Under the pieces are notes generated by a model. It saw nothing but the letters and a program-made list of their open reading frames with translations, was not told the origin of the DNA and searched no databases. A stretch of DNA of 64,000 nt from Paragorgia papillata (Eukaryota > Cnidaria > Anthozoa > Scleralcyonacea > Coralliidae), in the NCBI GenBank assembly GCA_035771165.1, contig JAWNZC010000235.1, positions 310,001 through 374,000 on the forward strand, in the 5' to 3' direction. The number at the start of each line of letters is the position of its first letter. The stretch's first letter is position 1. A program made the position numbers and the translations under genes. Below, piece after piece: positions 14,901 through 29,879 of this stretch.

Positions 14901-17900
14901 GTTAAACTGTAAACAAAGTAATTTATTTATATTTTTTAATATGATCGTCACTTAGCGCGCGCTTCCTGACTCAGATCAAATGACACGTTGATTTGCCAAC
15001 AAAACATTTTCTACACGGTAGACGGCGATTCTGTAAACGGCATTAGATTCCTTGTTAAATTCTGCATAGGACAGTGTACGAAACGAATGTTAAACTGTAA
15101 ACAAAGTAATTTATTTATATTTTTTAATATGATCGTCACTTAGCGCGCGCTTCCTGACTCAGATCAAATGACACGTTGATTTGCCAACAAAACATTTTCT
15201 ACACGGTAGACGGCGATTCTGTAAACGGCATTAGATTCCTTGTTAAATTCTGCATAGGACAGTGTACGAAACGAATGTTAAACTGTAAACAAAGTAATTT
15301 ATTTATATTTTTTAATATGATCGTCACTTAGCGCGCGCTTCCTGACTCAGATCAAATGACACGTTGATTTGCCAACAAAATATTTTCTGCACGGTATACG
15401 GCGATTCTGTTAACGCCATTAGATTCCTTGTTAAATTCGGCATAGGACAGTGTACGAAACGAATGTTAAACTGTAAACAAAGTAATTTATTTATATTTTT
15501 TAATATGATCGTCACTTAGCGCGCGCTTCCTGATTCAGATCAAATGACACGTTGATTTGCCAACAAAATATTTTCTGCACGGTAGAAGGCAGATTCTGTT
15601 AACGCCATTAGATTCCTTGTTAAATTCGGCATAGGACAGTGTACGAAACGAATGTTAAACTGTAAACAAAGTAATTTATTTATATTTTTTAATATGATCG
15701 TCACTTAGCGCGCGCTTCCTGACTCAGATCAAATGACACGTTGATTTGCCAACAAAATATTTTCTGCACGGTATACGGCGATTCTGTAAACGGCATTAGA
15801 TTCCTTGTTAAATTCTGCATAGGACAGTGTACGAAACGAATGTTAAACTGTAAACAAAGTAATTTATTTATATTTTTTAATATGATCGTCACTTAGCGCG
15901 CGCTTGCTGACTCAGATCAAATGACACGTTGATTTGCCAACAAAATATTTTCTGCACGGTAGAGCAGATTCTGTAAACGGCATTAGATTCCTTGTTAAAT
16001 TCTGCATAGGACAGTGTAAGAAACGAATGTTAAACTGTAAACATAGTAATTTATTTATATTTTTTAATATGATCGTCACTTAGCGCGCGCTTGCTGACTC
16101 AGATCAAATGACACGTTGATTTGCCAACAAAATATTTTCTGCACGGTAGACGCAGATTCTGTAAACGGCATTAGATTCCTTGTTAAATTCTGCATAGGAC
16201 AGTGTAAGAAACGAATGTTAAACTGTAAACATAGTAATTTATTTATATTTTTTAATATGATCGTCACTTAGCGCGCGCTTCCTGACTCAGATCAAATGAC
16301 ACGTTGATTTGCCAACAAAATATTTTCTGCACGGTAGACGCAGATTCTGTAAACGGCATTAGATTCCTTGTTAAATTCTGCATAGGACAGTGTAAGAAAC
16401 GAATGTTAAACTGTAAACATAGTAATTTATTTATATTTTTTAATATGATCGTCACTTAGCGCGCGCTTCCTGACTCAGATCAAATGACACGTTGATTTGC
16501 CAACAAAATATTTTCTGCACGGTAGACGCAGATTCTGTAAACGGCATTAGATTCCTTGTTAAATTCTGCATAGGACAGTGTAAGAAACGAATGTTAAACT
16601 GTAAACAAAGTAAAGTAATTTATTTATATTTTTTAATATGATCGTCACTTAGCGCTTGCTTGCTGACTCAGATCAAATGACACGTTGATTTGCCAACAAA
16701 ATATTTTCTGCACGGTAGACGCAGATTCTGTAAACGGCATTAGATTCCTTGTTAAATTCTGCATAGGACAGTGTAAGAAACGAATGTTAAACTGTAAACA
16801 AAGTAATTTATTTATATTTTTAATATGATCGTCACTTAGCGCTTGCTTGCTGACTCAGATCAAATGACACGTTGATTTGCCAACAAAATATTTTCTACAC
16901 GGTAAACGGAGATTCTGTAAACGGCATTAGATTCCTTGTTAAATTCTGCATAGGACAGTGTACGAAACGAATGTTAAACTGTAAACAAAGTAATTTATTT
17001 ATATTTTTTAATATGATCGTCACTTAGCGCGCGCTTCCTGACTCAGATCAAATGACACATTGATTTCCCAACAAAATATTTTCTGCACGGTAGACGCAGA
17101 TTCTGTAAACGCCATTAGATTCCTTGTTAAATTCTGCATAAGACAGTGTACGAAACGAATGTTAAACTGCAAAGAAAGTAATTTATTTATATTTTTTAAT
17201 ATGATCGTCACTTAGCGCGCGCTTCCTGACTCAGATCAAATGACACGTTGATTTGCCAACAAAACATTTTCTACACGGTAGACGGAGATTCTGTAAACGG
17301 CATTAGATTCCTTGTTAAATTCTGCATAGGACAGTGTACGAAACGAATGTTAAACTGTAAACAAAGTAATTTATGTATATTTTTTAATATGATCGTCACT
17401 TAGCGCGCGCTTCCTGACTCAGATCAAATGACACGTTGATTTGCCAACAAAACATTTTCTGCACGGTAGACGGAGATTCTGTAAACGGCATTAGATTCCT
17501 TGTTAAATTCTGCATAGGACAGTGTACGAAACAAATGTTAAACTGTAAACAAAGTAATTTATTTATATTTTTTAATATGATCGTCACTTAGCGCGCGCTT
17601 CCTGACTCTGATCAAATGACACGTTGATTTGCCAACAAAATATTTTCTGCACGGTATACGGCGATTCTGTTAACGCCATTAGATTCCTTGTTAAATTCTG
17701 CATAAGACGGTGTACGAAACGAATGTTAAACTGCAAAGAAAGTAATTTATTTATATTTTTTAATATGATCGTCACTTAGCGCCGCTTCCTGACTCAGATC
17801 AAATGACACGTTGATTTGCCAACAAAACATTTTCTACACGGTAGACGGAGATTCTGTAAACGGCATTAGATTCCTTGTTAAATTCTGCATAGGACAGTGT

Positions 17901-20900
17901 ACGAAACGAATGTTAAACTGTAAACAAAGTAATTTATTTATATTTTTTAATATGATCGTCACTTAGCGCGCGCTTCCTGACTCAGATCAAATGACACGTT
18001 GATTTGCCAACAAAACATTTTCTGCACGGTAGACGGCGATTCTGTAAACGGCATTAGATTCCTTGTTAAATTCTGCATAGGACAGTGTACGAAACGAATG
18101 TTAAACTGTAAACAAAGTAATTTATTTATATTTTTTTAATATGATCGTCACTTAGCGCGCGCTTCCTGACTCAGATCAAATGACACGTTGATTTGCCAAC
18201 AAAATATTTTCTGCACGGTATACGGCGATTCTGTTAACGCCATTAGATTCCTTGTTAAATTCTGCATAAGACAGTGTACGAAACGAATGTTAAACTGCAA
18301 AGAAAGTAATTTATTTATATTTTTTAATATGATCGTCACTTAGCGCCGCTTCCTGACTCAGATCAAATGACACGTTGATTTGCCAACAAAACATTTTCTA
18401 CACGGTAGACGGAGATTCTGTAAACGGCATTAGATTCCTTGTTAAATTCTGCATAGGACAGTGTACGAAACGAATGTTAAACTGTAAACAAAGTAATTTA
18501 TTTATATTTTTTAATATGATCGTCACTTAGCGCGCGCTTCCTGACTCAGATCAAATGACACGTTGATTTGCCAACAAAACATTTTCTGCACGGTAGACGG
18601 CGATTCTGTAAACGGCATTAGATTCCTTGTTAAATTCTGCATAGGACAGTGTACGAAACGAATGTTAAACTGTAAACAAAGTAATTTATTTATATTTTTT
18701 AATATGATCGTCACTTAGCGCGCGCTTCCTGACTCAGATCAAATGACACGTTGATTTGCCAACAAAATATTTTCTGCACGGTATACGGCGATTCTGTTAA
18801 CGCCATTAGATTCCTTGTTAAATTCTGCATAAGACAGTGTACGAAACGAATGTTAAACTGCAAAGAAAGTAATTTATTTATATTTTTTAATATGATCGTC
18901 ACTTAGCGCGCGCTTCCTGATTCAGATCAAATGACACGTTGATTTGCCAACAAAATCTTTTCTGCACGGTAGACGCAGATTCTGTAAACGGCATTAGATT
19001 CCTTGTTAAATTCTGCATAGGACAGTGTAAGAAACGAATGTTAAACTGTAAACATAGTAATTTATTTATATATTTTTAAATATGATCGTCACTTAGCGCG
19101 CGCTTGCTGACTCAGATCAAATGACACGTTGATTTGCCAACAAAATATTTTCTGCACGGTAGGCGCAGATTCTGTAAACGGCATTAGATTCCTTGTTAAA
19201 TTCTGTATAGGACAGTGTAAGAAACGAATGTTAAACTGTAAACATAGTAATTTATTTATATATTTGTAAATATGATCGTCACTTAGCGCGCGCTTGCTGA
19301 CTCAGATCAAATGACACGTTGATTTGCCAACAAAATATTTTCTGCACGGTAGACGCAGATTCTGTAAACGGCATTAGATTCCTTGTTAAATTCTGCATAG
19401 GACAGTGTACGAAACGAATGTTAAACTGTAAACAAAGTAATTTATGTATATTTTTTAATATGATCGTCACTTAGCGCGCGCTTCCTGACTCAGATCAAAT
19501 GACACGTTGATTTGCCAACAAAACATTTTCTACACGGTAGACGGAGATTCTGTAAACGGCATTAGATTCCTTGTTAAATTCTGCATAGGACAGTGTACGA
19601 AACGAATGTTAAACTGTAAACAAAGTAATTTATTTATATTTTTTAATATGATCGTCACTTAGCGCGCGCTTCCTGACTCTGATCAAATGACACGTTGATT
19701 TGCCAACAAAATATTTTCTGCACGGTATACGGCGATTCTGTTAACGCCATTAGATTCCTTGTTAAATTCTGCATAAGACGGTGTACGAAACGAATGTTAA
19801 ACTGCAAAGAAAGTAATTTATTTATATTTTTTAATATGATCGTCACTTAGCGCCGCTTCCTGACTCAGATCAAATGACACGTTGATTTGCCAACAAAACA
19901 TTTTCTACACGGTAGACGGAGATTCTGTAAACGGCATTAGATTCCTTGTTAAATTCTGCATAGGACAGTGTACGAAACGAATGTTAAACTGTAAACAAAG
20001 TAATTTATTTATATTTTTTAATATGATCGTCACTTAGCGCGCGCTTCCTGACTCAGATCAAATGACACGTTGATTTGCCAACAAAACATTTTCTGCACGG
20101 TAGACGGCGATTCTGTAAACGGCATTAGATTCCTTGTTAAATTCTGCATAGGACAGTGTACGAAACGAATGTTAAACTGTAAACAAAGTAATTTATTTAT
20201 ATTTTTTAATATGATCGTCACTTAGCGCGCGCTTCCTGACTCAGATCAAATGACACGTTGATTTGCCAACAAAATATTTTCTGCACGGTATACGGCGATT
20301 CTGTTAACGCCATTAGATTCCTTGTTAAATTCTGCATAAGACAGTGTACGAAACGAATGTTAAACTGCAAAGAAAGTAATTTATTTATATTTTTTAATAT
20401 GATCGTCACTTAGCGCGCGCTTCCTGATTCAGATCAAATGACACGTTGATTTGCCAACAAAATCTTTTCTGCACGGTAGACGCAGATTCTGTAAACGGCA
20501 TTAGATTCCTTGTTAAATTCTGCATAGGACAGTGTAAGAAACGAATGTTAAACTGTAAACATAGTAATTTATTTATATATTTTTAAATATGATCGTCACT
20601 TAGCGCGCGCTTGCTGACTCAGATCAAATGACACGTTGATTTGCCAACAAAATATTTTCTGCACGGTAGGCGCAGATTCTGTAAACGGCATTAGATTCCT
20701 TGTTAAATTCTGTATAGGACAGTGTAAGAAACGAATGTTAAACTGTAAACATAGTAATTTATTTATATATTTGTAAATATGATCGTCACTTAGCGCTTGC
20801 TTGCTGACTCAGATCAAATGACACGTTGATTTGCCAACAAAATATTTTCTGCACGGTAGACGCAGATTCTGTAAACGGCATTAGATTCCTTGTTAAATTC

Positions 20901-21164
20901 TGCATAGGACAGTGTAAGAAACGAATGTTAAACTGTAAACAAAGTAATTTATTTATATTTTTTAATATGATCGTCACTTAGCGCTTGCTTGCTGACTCAG
21001 ATCAAATGACACGTTGATTTGCCAACAAAATATTTTCTGCACGGTAAACGGAGATTCTGTAAACGGCATTAGATTCCTTGTTAAATTCTGCATAGGACAG
21101 TGTACGAAACGAATGTTAAACTGTAAACAAAGTAATTTATTTATATTTTTTAATATGATCGTCA

Positions 21165-24100
21165 CTTAGCGCCGCTTCCTGACTCAGATCAAATGACACG
21201 TTGATTTGCCAACAAAACATTTTCTACACGGTAGACGGGGATTCTGTAAACGGCATTAGATTCCTTGTTAAATTCTGCATAGGACAGTGTACGAAACGAA
21301 TGTTAAACTGTAAACAAAGTAATTTATTTATATTTTTTAATATGATCGTCACTTAGCGCGCGCTTCCTGACTCAGATCAAATGACACGTTGATTTGCCAA
21401 CAAAACATTTTCTGCACGGTAGACGGCGATTCTGTAAACGGCATTAGATTCCTTGTTAAATTCTGCATAGGACAGTGTACGAAACGAATGTTAAACTGTA
21501 AACAAAGTAATTTATTTATATTTTTTAATATGATCGTCACTTAGCGCGCGCTTCCTGACTCAGATCAAATGACACGTTGATTTGCCAACAAAATATTTTC
21601 TGCACGGTATACGGCGATTCTGTTAACGCCATTAGATTCCTTGTTAAATTCTGCATAGGACAGTGTAAGAAACGAATGTTAAACTGTAAACATAGTAATT
21701 TATTTATATATTTTTAAATATGATCGTCACTTAGCGCGCGCTTGCTGACTCAGATCAAATGACACGTTGATTTGCCAACAAAATATTTTCTGCACGGTAG
21801 GCGCAGATTCTGTAAACGGCATTAGATTCCTTGTTAAATTCTGTATAGGACAGTGTAAGAAACGAATGTTAAACTGTAAACATAGTAATTTATTTATATA
21901 TTTTTAAATATGATCGTCACTTAGCGCGCGCTTGCTGACTCAGATCAAATGACACTTTGATTTGCCAACAAAATATTTTCTGCACGGTATACGGCGATTC
22001 TGTTAACGCCATTAGATTCCTTGTTAAATTCTGCATAAGACGGTGTACGAAACGAATGTTAAACTGCAAAGAAAGTAATTTATTTATATTTTTTAATATG
22101 ATCGTCACTTAGCGCCGCTTCCTGACTCAGATCAAATGACACGTTGATTTGCCAACAAAACATTTTCTACACGGTAGACGGAGATTCTGTAAACGGCATT
22201 AGATTCCTTGTTAAATTCTGCATAGGACAGTGTACGAAACGAATGTTAAACTGTAAACAAAGTAATTTATTTATATTTTTTAATATGATCGTCACTTAGC
22301 GCGCGCTTCCTGACTCAGATCAAATGACACGTTGATTTGCCAACAAAACATTTTCTGCACGGTAGACGGCGATTCTGTAAACGGCATTAGATTCCTTGTT
22401 AAATTCTGCATAGGACAGTGTACGAAACGAATGTTAAACTGTAAACAAAGTAATTTATTTATATTTTTTAATATGATCGTCACTTAGCGCGCGCTTCCTG
22501 ACTCAGATCAAATGACACGTTGATTTGCCAACAAAATATTTTCTGCACGGTATACGGCGATTCTGTTAACGCCATTAGATTCCTTGTTAAATTCTACATA
22601 AGACAGTGTACGAAACGAATGTTAAACTGCAAAGAAAGTAATTTATTTATATTTTTTAATATGATCGTCACTTAGCGCGCGCTTCCTGATTCAGATCAAA
22701 TGACACGTTGATTTGCCAACAAAATCTTTTCTGCACGGTAGACGCAGATTCTGTAAACGGCATTAGATTCCTTGTTAAATTCTGCATAGGACAGTGTAAG
22801 AAACGAATGTTAAACTGTAAACATAGTAATTTATTTATATATTTTTAAATATGATCGTCACTTAGCGCGCGCTTGCTGACTCAGATCAAATGACACGTTG
22901 ATTTGCCAACAAAATATTTTCTGCACGGTAGGCGCAGATTCTGTAAACGGCATTAGATTCCTTGTTAAATTCTGTATAGGACAGTGTAAGAAACGAATGT
23001 TAAACTGTAAACATAGTAATTTATTTATATATTTGTAAATATGATCGTCACTTAGCGCTTGCTTGCTGACTCAGATCAAATCACACGTTGATTTGCCAAC
23101 AAAATATTTTCTGCACGGTAGACGCAGATTCTGTAAACGGCATTAGATTCCTTGTTAAATTCTGCATAGGACAGTGTAAGAAACGAATGTTAAACTGTAA
23201 ACAAAGTAATTTATTTATATTTTTTAATATGATCGTCACTTAGCGCGCGCTTCCTGACTCAGATCAAATGACACGTTGATTTCCCAACAAAATATTTTCT
23301 GCACGGTAGACGCAGATTCTGTAAACGGCATTAGATTCCGTGTTAAATTCTGCATAGGACAGCGTAAGAAACGAATGTTAAACTGTAAACAAAGTAATTT
23401 ATTTATATTTTTTAATATGATCGTCACTTAGCGCTTGCTTGCTGACTCAGATCAAATGACACGTTGATTTGCCAACAAAATATTTTCTGCACGGTAAACG
23501 GAGATTCTGTAAACGGCATTAGATTCCTTGTTAAATTCTGCATAGGACAGTGTACGAAACGAATGTTAAACTGTAAACAAAGTAATTTATTTATATTTTT
23601 TAATATGATCGTCACTTAGCGCCGCTTCCTGACTCAGATCAAATGACACGTTGATTTGCCAACAAAACATTTTCTACACGGTAGACGGGGATTCTGTAAA
23701 CGGCATTAGATTCCTTGTTAAATTCTGCATAGGACAGTGTACGAAACGAATGTTAAACTGTAAACAAAGTAATTTATTTATATTTTTTAATATGATCGTC
23801 ACTTAGCGCGCGCTTCCTGACTCAGATCAAATGACACGTTGATTTGCCAACAAAACATTTTCTGCACGGTAGACGGCGATTCTGTAAACGGCATTAGATT
23901 CCTTGTTAAATTCTGCATAGGACAGTGTACGAAACGAATGTTAAACTGTAAACAAAGTAATTTATTTATATTTTTTAATATGATCGTCACTTAGCGCGCG
24001 CTTCCTGACTCAGATCAAATGACACGTTGATTTGCCAACAAAATATTTTCTGCACGGTATACGGCGATTCTGTTAACGCCATTAGATTCCTTGTTAAATT

Positions 24101-27100
24101 CTGCATAGGACAGTGTAAGAAACGAATGTTAAACTGTAAACATAGTAATTTATTTATATATTTTTAAATATGATCGTCACTTAGCGCGCGCTTGCTGACT
24201 CAGATCAAATGACACGTTGATTTGCCAACAAAATATTTTCTGCACGGTAGGCGCAGATTCTGTAAACGGCATTAGATTCCTTGTTAAATTCTGTATAGGA
24301 CAGTGTAAGAAACGAATGTTAAACTGTAAACATAGTAATTTATTTATATATTTTTAAATATGATCGTCACTTAGCGCGCGCTTGCTGACTCAGATCAAAT
24401 GACACGTTGATTTGCCAACAAAATATTTTCTGCACGGTAGGCGCAGATTCTGTAAACGGCATTAGATTCCTTGTTAAATTCTGTATAGGACAGTGTAAGA
24501 AACGAATGTTAAACTGTAAACATAGTAATTTATTTATATATTTGTAAATATGATCGTCACTTAGCGCGCGCTTGCTGACTCAGATCAAATGACACGTTGA
24601 TTTGCCAACAAAATATTTTCTGCACGGTAGACGCAGATTCTGTAAACGGCATTAGATTCCTTGTTAAATTCTGCATAGGACAGTGTAAGAAACGAATGTT
24701 AAACAGTAAACAAAGTAATTTATTTATATTTTTTTAATATGATCGTCACTTAGCGCGCGCTTCCTGACTCAGATCAAATGACACGTTGATTTCCCAACAA
24801 AATATTTTCTGCACGGTAGACGCAGATTCTGTAAACGGCATTAGATTCCGTGTTAAATTCTGCATAGGACAGCGTAAGAAACGAATGTTAAACTGTAAAC
24901 AAAGTAATTTATTTATATTTTTTAATATGATCGTCACTTAGCGCTTGCTTGCTGACTCAGATCAAATGACACGTTGATTTGCCAACAAAATATTTTCTGC
25001 ACGGTAAACGGAGATTCTGTAAACGGCATTAGATTCCTTGTTAAATTCTGCATAGGACAGTGTACGAAACGAATGTTAAACTGTAAACAAAGTAATTTAT
25101 TTATATTTTTTAATATGATCGTCACTTAGCGCGCGCTTCCTGACTCAGATCAAATGACACTTTGATTTCCCAACAAAATATTTTCTGCACGGTAGACGCA
25201 GATTCTGTAAACGGCGTTAGATTCCTTGTTAAATTCTGCATAGGACAGTGTAAGAAACGAATGTTAAACTGTAAACAAAGTAATTTATTTATATTTTTTA
25301 ATATGATCGTCACTTAGCGCGCGCTTCCTGACTCAGATCAAATGACACATTGATTTCCCAACAAAATATTTTCTGCACGGTAGACGCAGATTCTGTAAAC
25401 GGCATTAGATTCCTTGTTAAATTCTGCATAGGACAGTGTAAGAAACGAATGTTAAACTGTAAACAAAGTAATTTATTTATATTTTTTAATATGATCGTCA
25501 CTTAGCGCCGCTTCCTGACTCAGATCAAATGACACGTTGATTTGCCAACAAAACATTTTCTACACGGTAGACGGGGATTCTGTAAACGGCATTAGATTCC
25601 TTGTTAAATTCTGCATAGGACAGTGTACGAAACGAATGTTAAACTGTAAACAAAGTAATTTATTTATATTTTTTAATATGATCGTCACTTAGCGCGCGCT
25701 TCCTGACTCAGATCAAATGACACGTTGATTTGCCAACAAAACATTTTCTGCACGGTAGACGGCGATTCTGTAAACGGCATTAGATTCCTTGTTAAATTCT
25801 GCATAGGACAGTGTACGAAACGAATGTTAAACTGTAAACAAAGTAATTTATTTATATTTTTTAATATGATCGTCACTTAGCGCGCGCTTCCTGACTCAGA
25901 TCAAATGACACGTTGATTTGCCAACAAAATATTTTCTGCACGGTATACGGCGATTCTGTTAACGCCATTAGATTCCTTGTTAAATTCTGCATAGGACAGT
26001 GTAAGAAACGAATGTTAAACTGTAAACATAGTAATTTATTTATATATTTTTAAATATGATCGTCACTTAGCGCGCGCTTGCTGACTCAGATCAAATGACA
26101 CGTTGATTTGCCAACAAAATATTTTCTGCACGGTAGGCGCAGATTCTGTAAACGGCATTAGATTCCTTGTTAAATTCTGTATAGGACAGTGTAAGAAACG
26201 AATGTTAAACTGTAAACATAGTAATTTATTTATATATTTTTAAATATGATCGTCACTTAGCGCGCGCTTGCTGACTCAGATCAAATGACACGTTGATTTG
26301 CCAACAAAATATTTTCTGCACGGTAGGCGCAGATTCTGTAAACGGCATTAGATTCCTTGTTAAATTCTGTATAGGACAGTGTAAGAAACGAATGTTAAAC
26401 TGTAAACATAGTAATTTATTTATATATTTGTAAATATGATCGTCACTTAGCGCGCGCTTGCTGACTCAGATCAAATGACACGTTGATTTGCCAACAAAAT
26501 ATTTTCTGCACGGTAGACGCAGATTCTGTAAACGGCATTAGATTCCTTGTTAAATTCTGCATAGGACAGTGTAAGAAACGAATGTTAAACTGTAAACAAA
26601 GTAATTTATTTATATTTTTTAATATGATCGTCACTTAGCGCGCGCTTCCTGACTCAGATCAAATGACACGTTGATTTCCCAACAAAATATTTTCTGCACG
26701 GTAGACGCAGATTCTGTAAACGGCATTAGATTCCGTGTTAAATTCTGCATAGGACAGCGTAAGAAACGAATGTTAAACTGTAAACAAAGTAATTTATTTA
26801 TATTTTTTAATATGATCGTCACTTAGCGCTTGCTTGCTGACTCAGATCAAATGACACGTTGATTTGCCAACAAAATATTTTCTGCACGGTAAACGGAGAT
26901 TCTGTAAACGGCATTAGATTCCTTGTTAAATTCTGCATAGGACAGTGTACGAAACGAATGTTAAACTGTAAACAAAGTAATTTATTTATATTTTTTAATA
27001 TGATCGTCACTTAGCGCGCGCTTCCTGACTCAGATCAAATGACACTTTGATTTCCCAACAAAATATTTTCTGCACGGTAGACGCAGATTCTGTAAACGGC

Positions 27101-27390
27101 GTTAGATTCCTTGTTAAATTCTGCATAGGACAGTGTAAGAAACGAATGTTAAACTGTAAACAAAGTAATTTATTTATATTTTTTAATATGATCGTCACTT
27201 AGCGCGCGCTTCCTGACTCAGATCAAATGACACATTGATTTCCCAACAAAATATTTTCTGCACGGTAGACGCAGATTCTGTAAACGGCATTAGATTCCTT
27301 GTTAAATTCTGCATAGGACAGTGTAAGAAACGAATGTTAAACTGTAAACAAAGTAATTTATTTATATTTTTTAATATGATCGTCACTTAG
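21165..27390 (+). repeat. Tandem higher-order repeats (13-mer and 10-mer)
   Basis: The rare monomer carrying GCGCCGCTTCC followed by GTAGACGGGGATTC occurs at about 21.17, 23.62 and 25.50 kb, giving successive units of 2450 bp (13 monomers) and 1886 bp (10 monomers). Between the markers the order of variants repeats, including TAGGCGCAG monomers, the AAATATTTGTAAATATG variant, TTCCGTGTTAA/ACAGCGTAAG and GTAAACGGAG. The 23.6-25.5 and 25.5-27.4 kb units follow each other directly, which is a true higher-order repeat. Confidence 0.75.
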
Positions 27391-29266
27391 CGCTTGCTTG
27401 CTGACTCAGATCAAATGACACGTTGATTTGCCAACAAAATATTTTCTGCACGGTAAACGGAGATTCTGTAAACGGCATTAGATTCCTTGTTAAATTCTGC
27501 ATAGGACAGTGTACGAAACGAATGTTAAACTGTAAACAAAGTAATTTATTTATATTTTTTAATATGATCGTCACTTAGCGCGCGCTTCCTGACTCAGATC
27601 AAATGACACTTTGATTTGCCAACAAAATATTTTCTGCACGGTAGACGGAGATTCTGTTAACGGCATTAGATTTCTTGTTAAATTCTGCATAGGACAGTGT
27701 AAGAAACGAATGTTAAACTGTAAACATAGTAATTTATTTATATATTTTTATATATGATCGTCACTTAGCGCTCGCTTGCTGACTCAGATCAAATGACACC
27801 TTGATTTGCCAACAAAATATTTTCTGCACGGTAGACGGCGATTCTGTTAACGGCATTAGATTCCTTGTTAAATTCTGGATAGGACAGTGTACGAAACGAA
27901 TGTTAAACTGTAAACAAAGTAATTTATTTATATTTTTTAATATGATCGTCACTTAGCGCTTGCTTCCTGACTCAGATCAAATGACACGTTGATTTGCCAA
28001 CAAAATATTTTCTGCACGGTAAACGGAGATTCTGTAAACGGCATTAGATTCCTTGTTAAATTCTGCATAGGACAGTGTACGAAACGAATGTTAAACTGTA
28101 AACAAAGTAATTTATTTATATTTTTTAATATGATCGTCACTTAGCGCGCGCTTCCTGACTCAGATCAAATGACACTTTGATTTCCCAACAAAATATTTTC
28201 TGCACGGTAGACGCAGATTCTGTAAACGGCATTAGATTCCTTGTTAAATTCTGCATAGGACAGTGTAAGAAACGAATGTTAAACTGTAAACAAAGTAATT
28301 TATTTATATTTTTTAATATGATCGTCACTTAGCGCGCGCTTCCTGACTCAGATCAAATGACACTTTGATTTCCCAACAAAATATTTTCTGCACGGTAGAC
28401 GCAGATTCTGTAAACGGCATTAGATTCCTTGTTAAATTCTGCATAGGACAGTGTAAGAAACGAATGTTAAACTGTAAACAAAGTAATTTATTTATATTTT
28501 TTAATATGATCGTCACTTAGCGCTTGCTTGCTGACTCAGATCAAATGACACGTTGATTTGCCAACAAAATATTTTCTGCACGGTAAACGGAGATTCTGTA
28601 AACGGCATTAGATTCCTTGTTAAATTCTGCATAGGACAGTGTACGAAACGAATGTTAAACTGTAAACAAAGTAATTTATTTATATTTTTTAATATGATCG
28701 TCACTTAGCGCGCGCTTCCTGACTCAGATCAAATGACACTTTGATTTGCCAACAAAATATTTTCTGCACGGTAGACGGAGATTCTGTTAACGGCATTAGA
28801 TTTCTTGTTAAATTCTGCATAGGACAGTGTAAGAAACGAATGTTAAACTGTAAACATAGTAATTTATTTATATATTTTTATATATGATCGTCACTTAGCG
28901 CTCGCTTGCTGACTCAGATCAAATGACACCTTGATTTGCCAACAAAATATTTTCTGCACGGTAGACGGCGATTCTGTTAACGGCATTAGATTCCTTGTTA
29001 AATTCTGGATAGGACAGTGTACGGAATGAATGTTAAACTGTAAACAAAGTAATTTATTTATATTTTTTAATATGATCGTCACTTAGCGCGCGCTTCCTGA
29101 CTCAGATCAAATGACACGTTGATTTGCCAACAAAACATTTTCTACACGGTAGACGGAGATTCTGTAAACGGCATTAGATTCCTTGTTAAATTCTGCATAG
29201 GACAGTGTACGAAAGGAATGTTAAACTGTAAACAAAGTAATTTATTTATATTTTTTAATATGATCG
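27007..29266 (+). repeat. Six-monomer higher-order repeat, two units
   Basis: 27,007-28,136 and 28,137-29,266 repeat the same order at an offset of 1130 bp (six monomers), including GACACTTTG, GTAAACGGAG, the TATTTTTATATATG variant and GACACCTTG with CTGGATAGG. A further copy of the last part (about 28.87-29.46 kb) lies at 35.06-35.65 kb, offset 6188 bp, and shares TTTTATGCACGG and CGAAAAGAATG. Confidence 0.7.
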
Positions 29267-29879
29267 TCACTTAGCGCGCGCTTCCTGACTCAGATCAAAT
29301 GACACGTTGATTTGCCAACAAAATATTTTATGCACGGTATACGGCGATTCTGTTAAGGCCATTAGATTTCTTGTTAAATTCTGCATAAGACAGTGTACGA
29401 AAAGAATGTTAAACTGCAAAGAAAGTAATTTATTTATATTTTTTAATATGATCGTCACTTAGCGCGCGCTTCCTGACTCAGATCAAATGACACGTTGATT
29501 TGCCAACAAAACATTTTCTACACGGTAGATGGAGATTCTGTAAACGGCATTAGATTGCTTGTTAAATTCTGCATAGGACAGTGTACGAAACGAATGTTAA
29601 ACTGTAAACAAAGTAATTTATTTATATTTTTTAATATGATCGTCACTTAGCGCGCGCTTCCTGACTCAGATCAAATGACACGTTGATTTGCCAACAAAAC
29701 ATTTTCTACACGGTAGACGGAGATTCTGTAAACGGCATTAGATTCCTTGTTAAATTCTGCATAGGACAGTGTACGAAACGAATGTTAAACTGTAAACAAA
29801 GTAATTTATTTATATTTTTTAATATGATCGTCACTTAGCGCGCGCTTCCTGACTCAGATCAAATGACACGTTGATTTGC

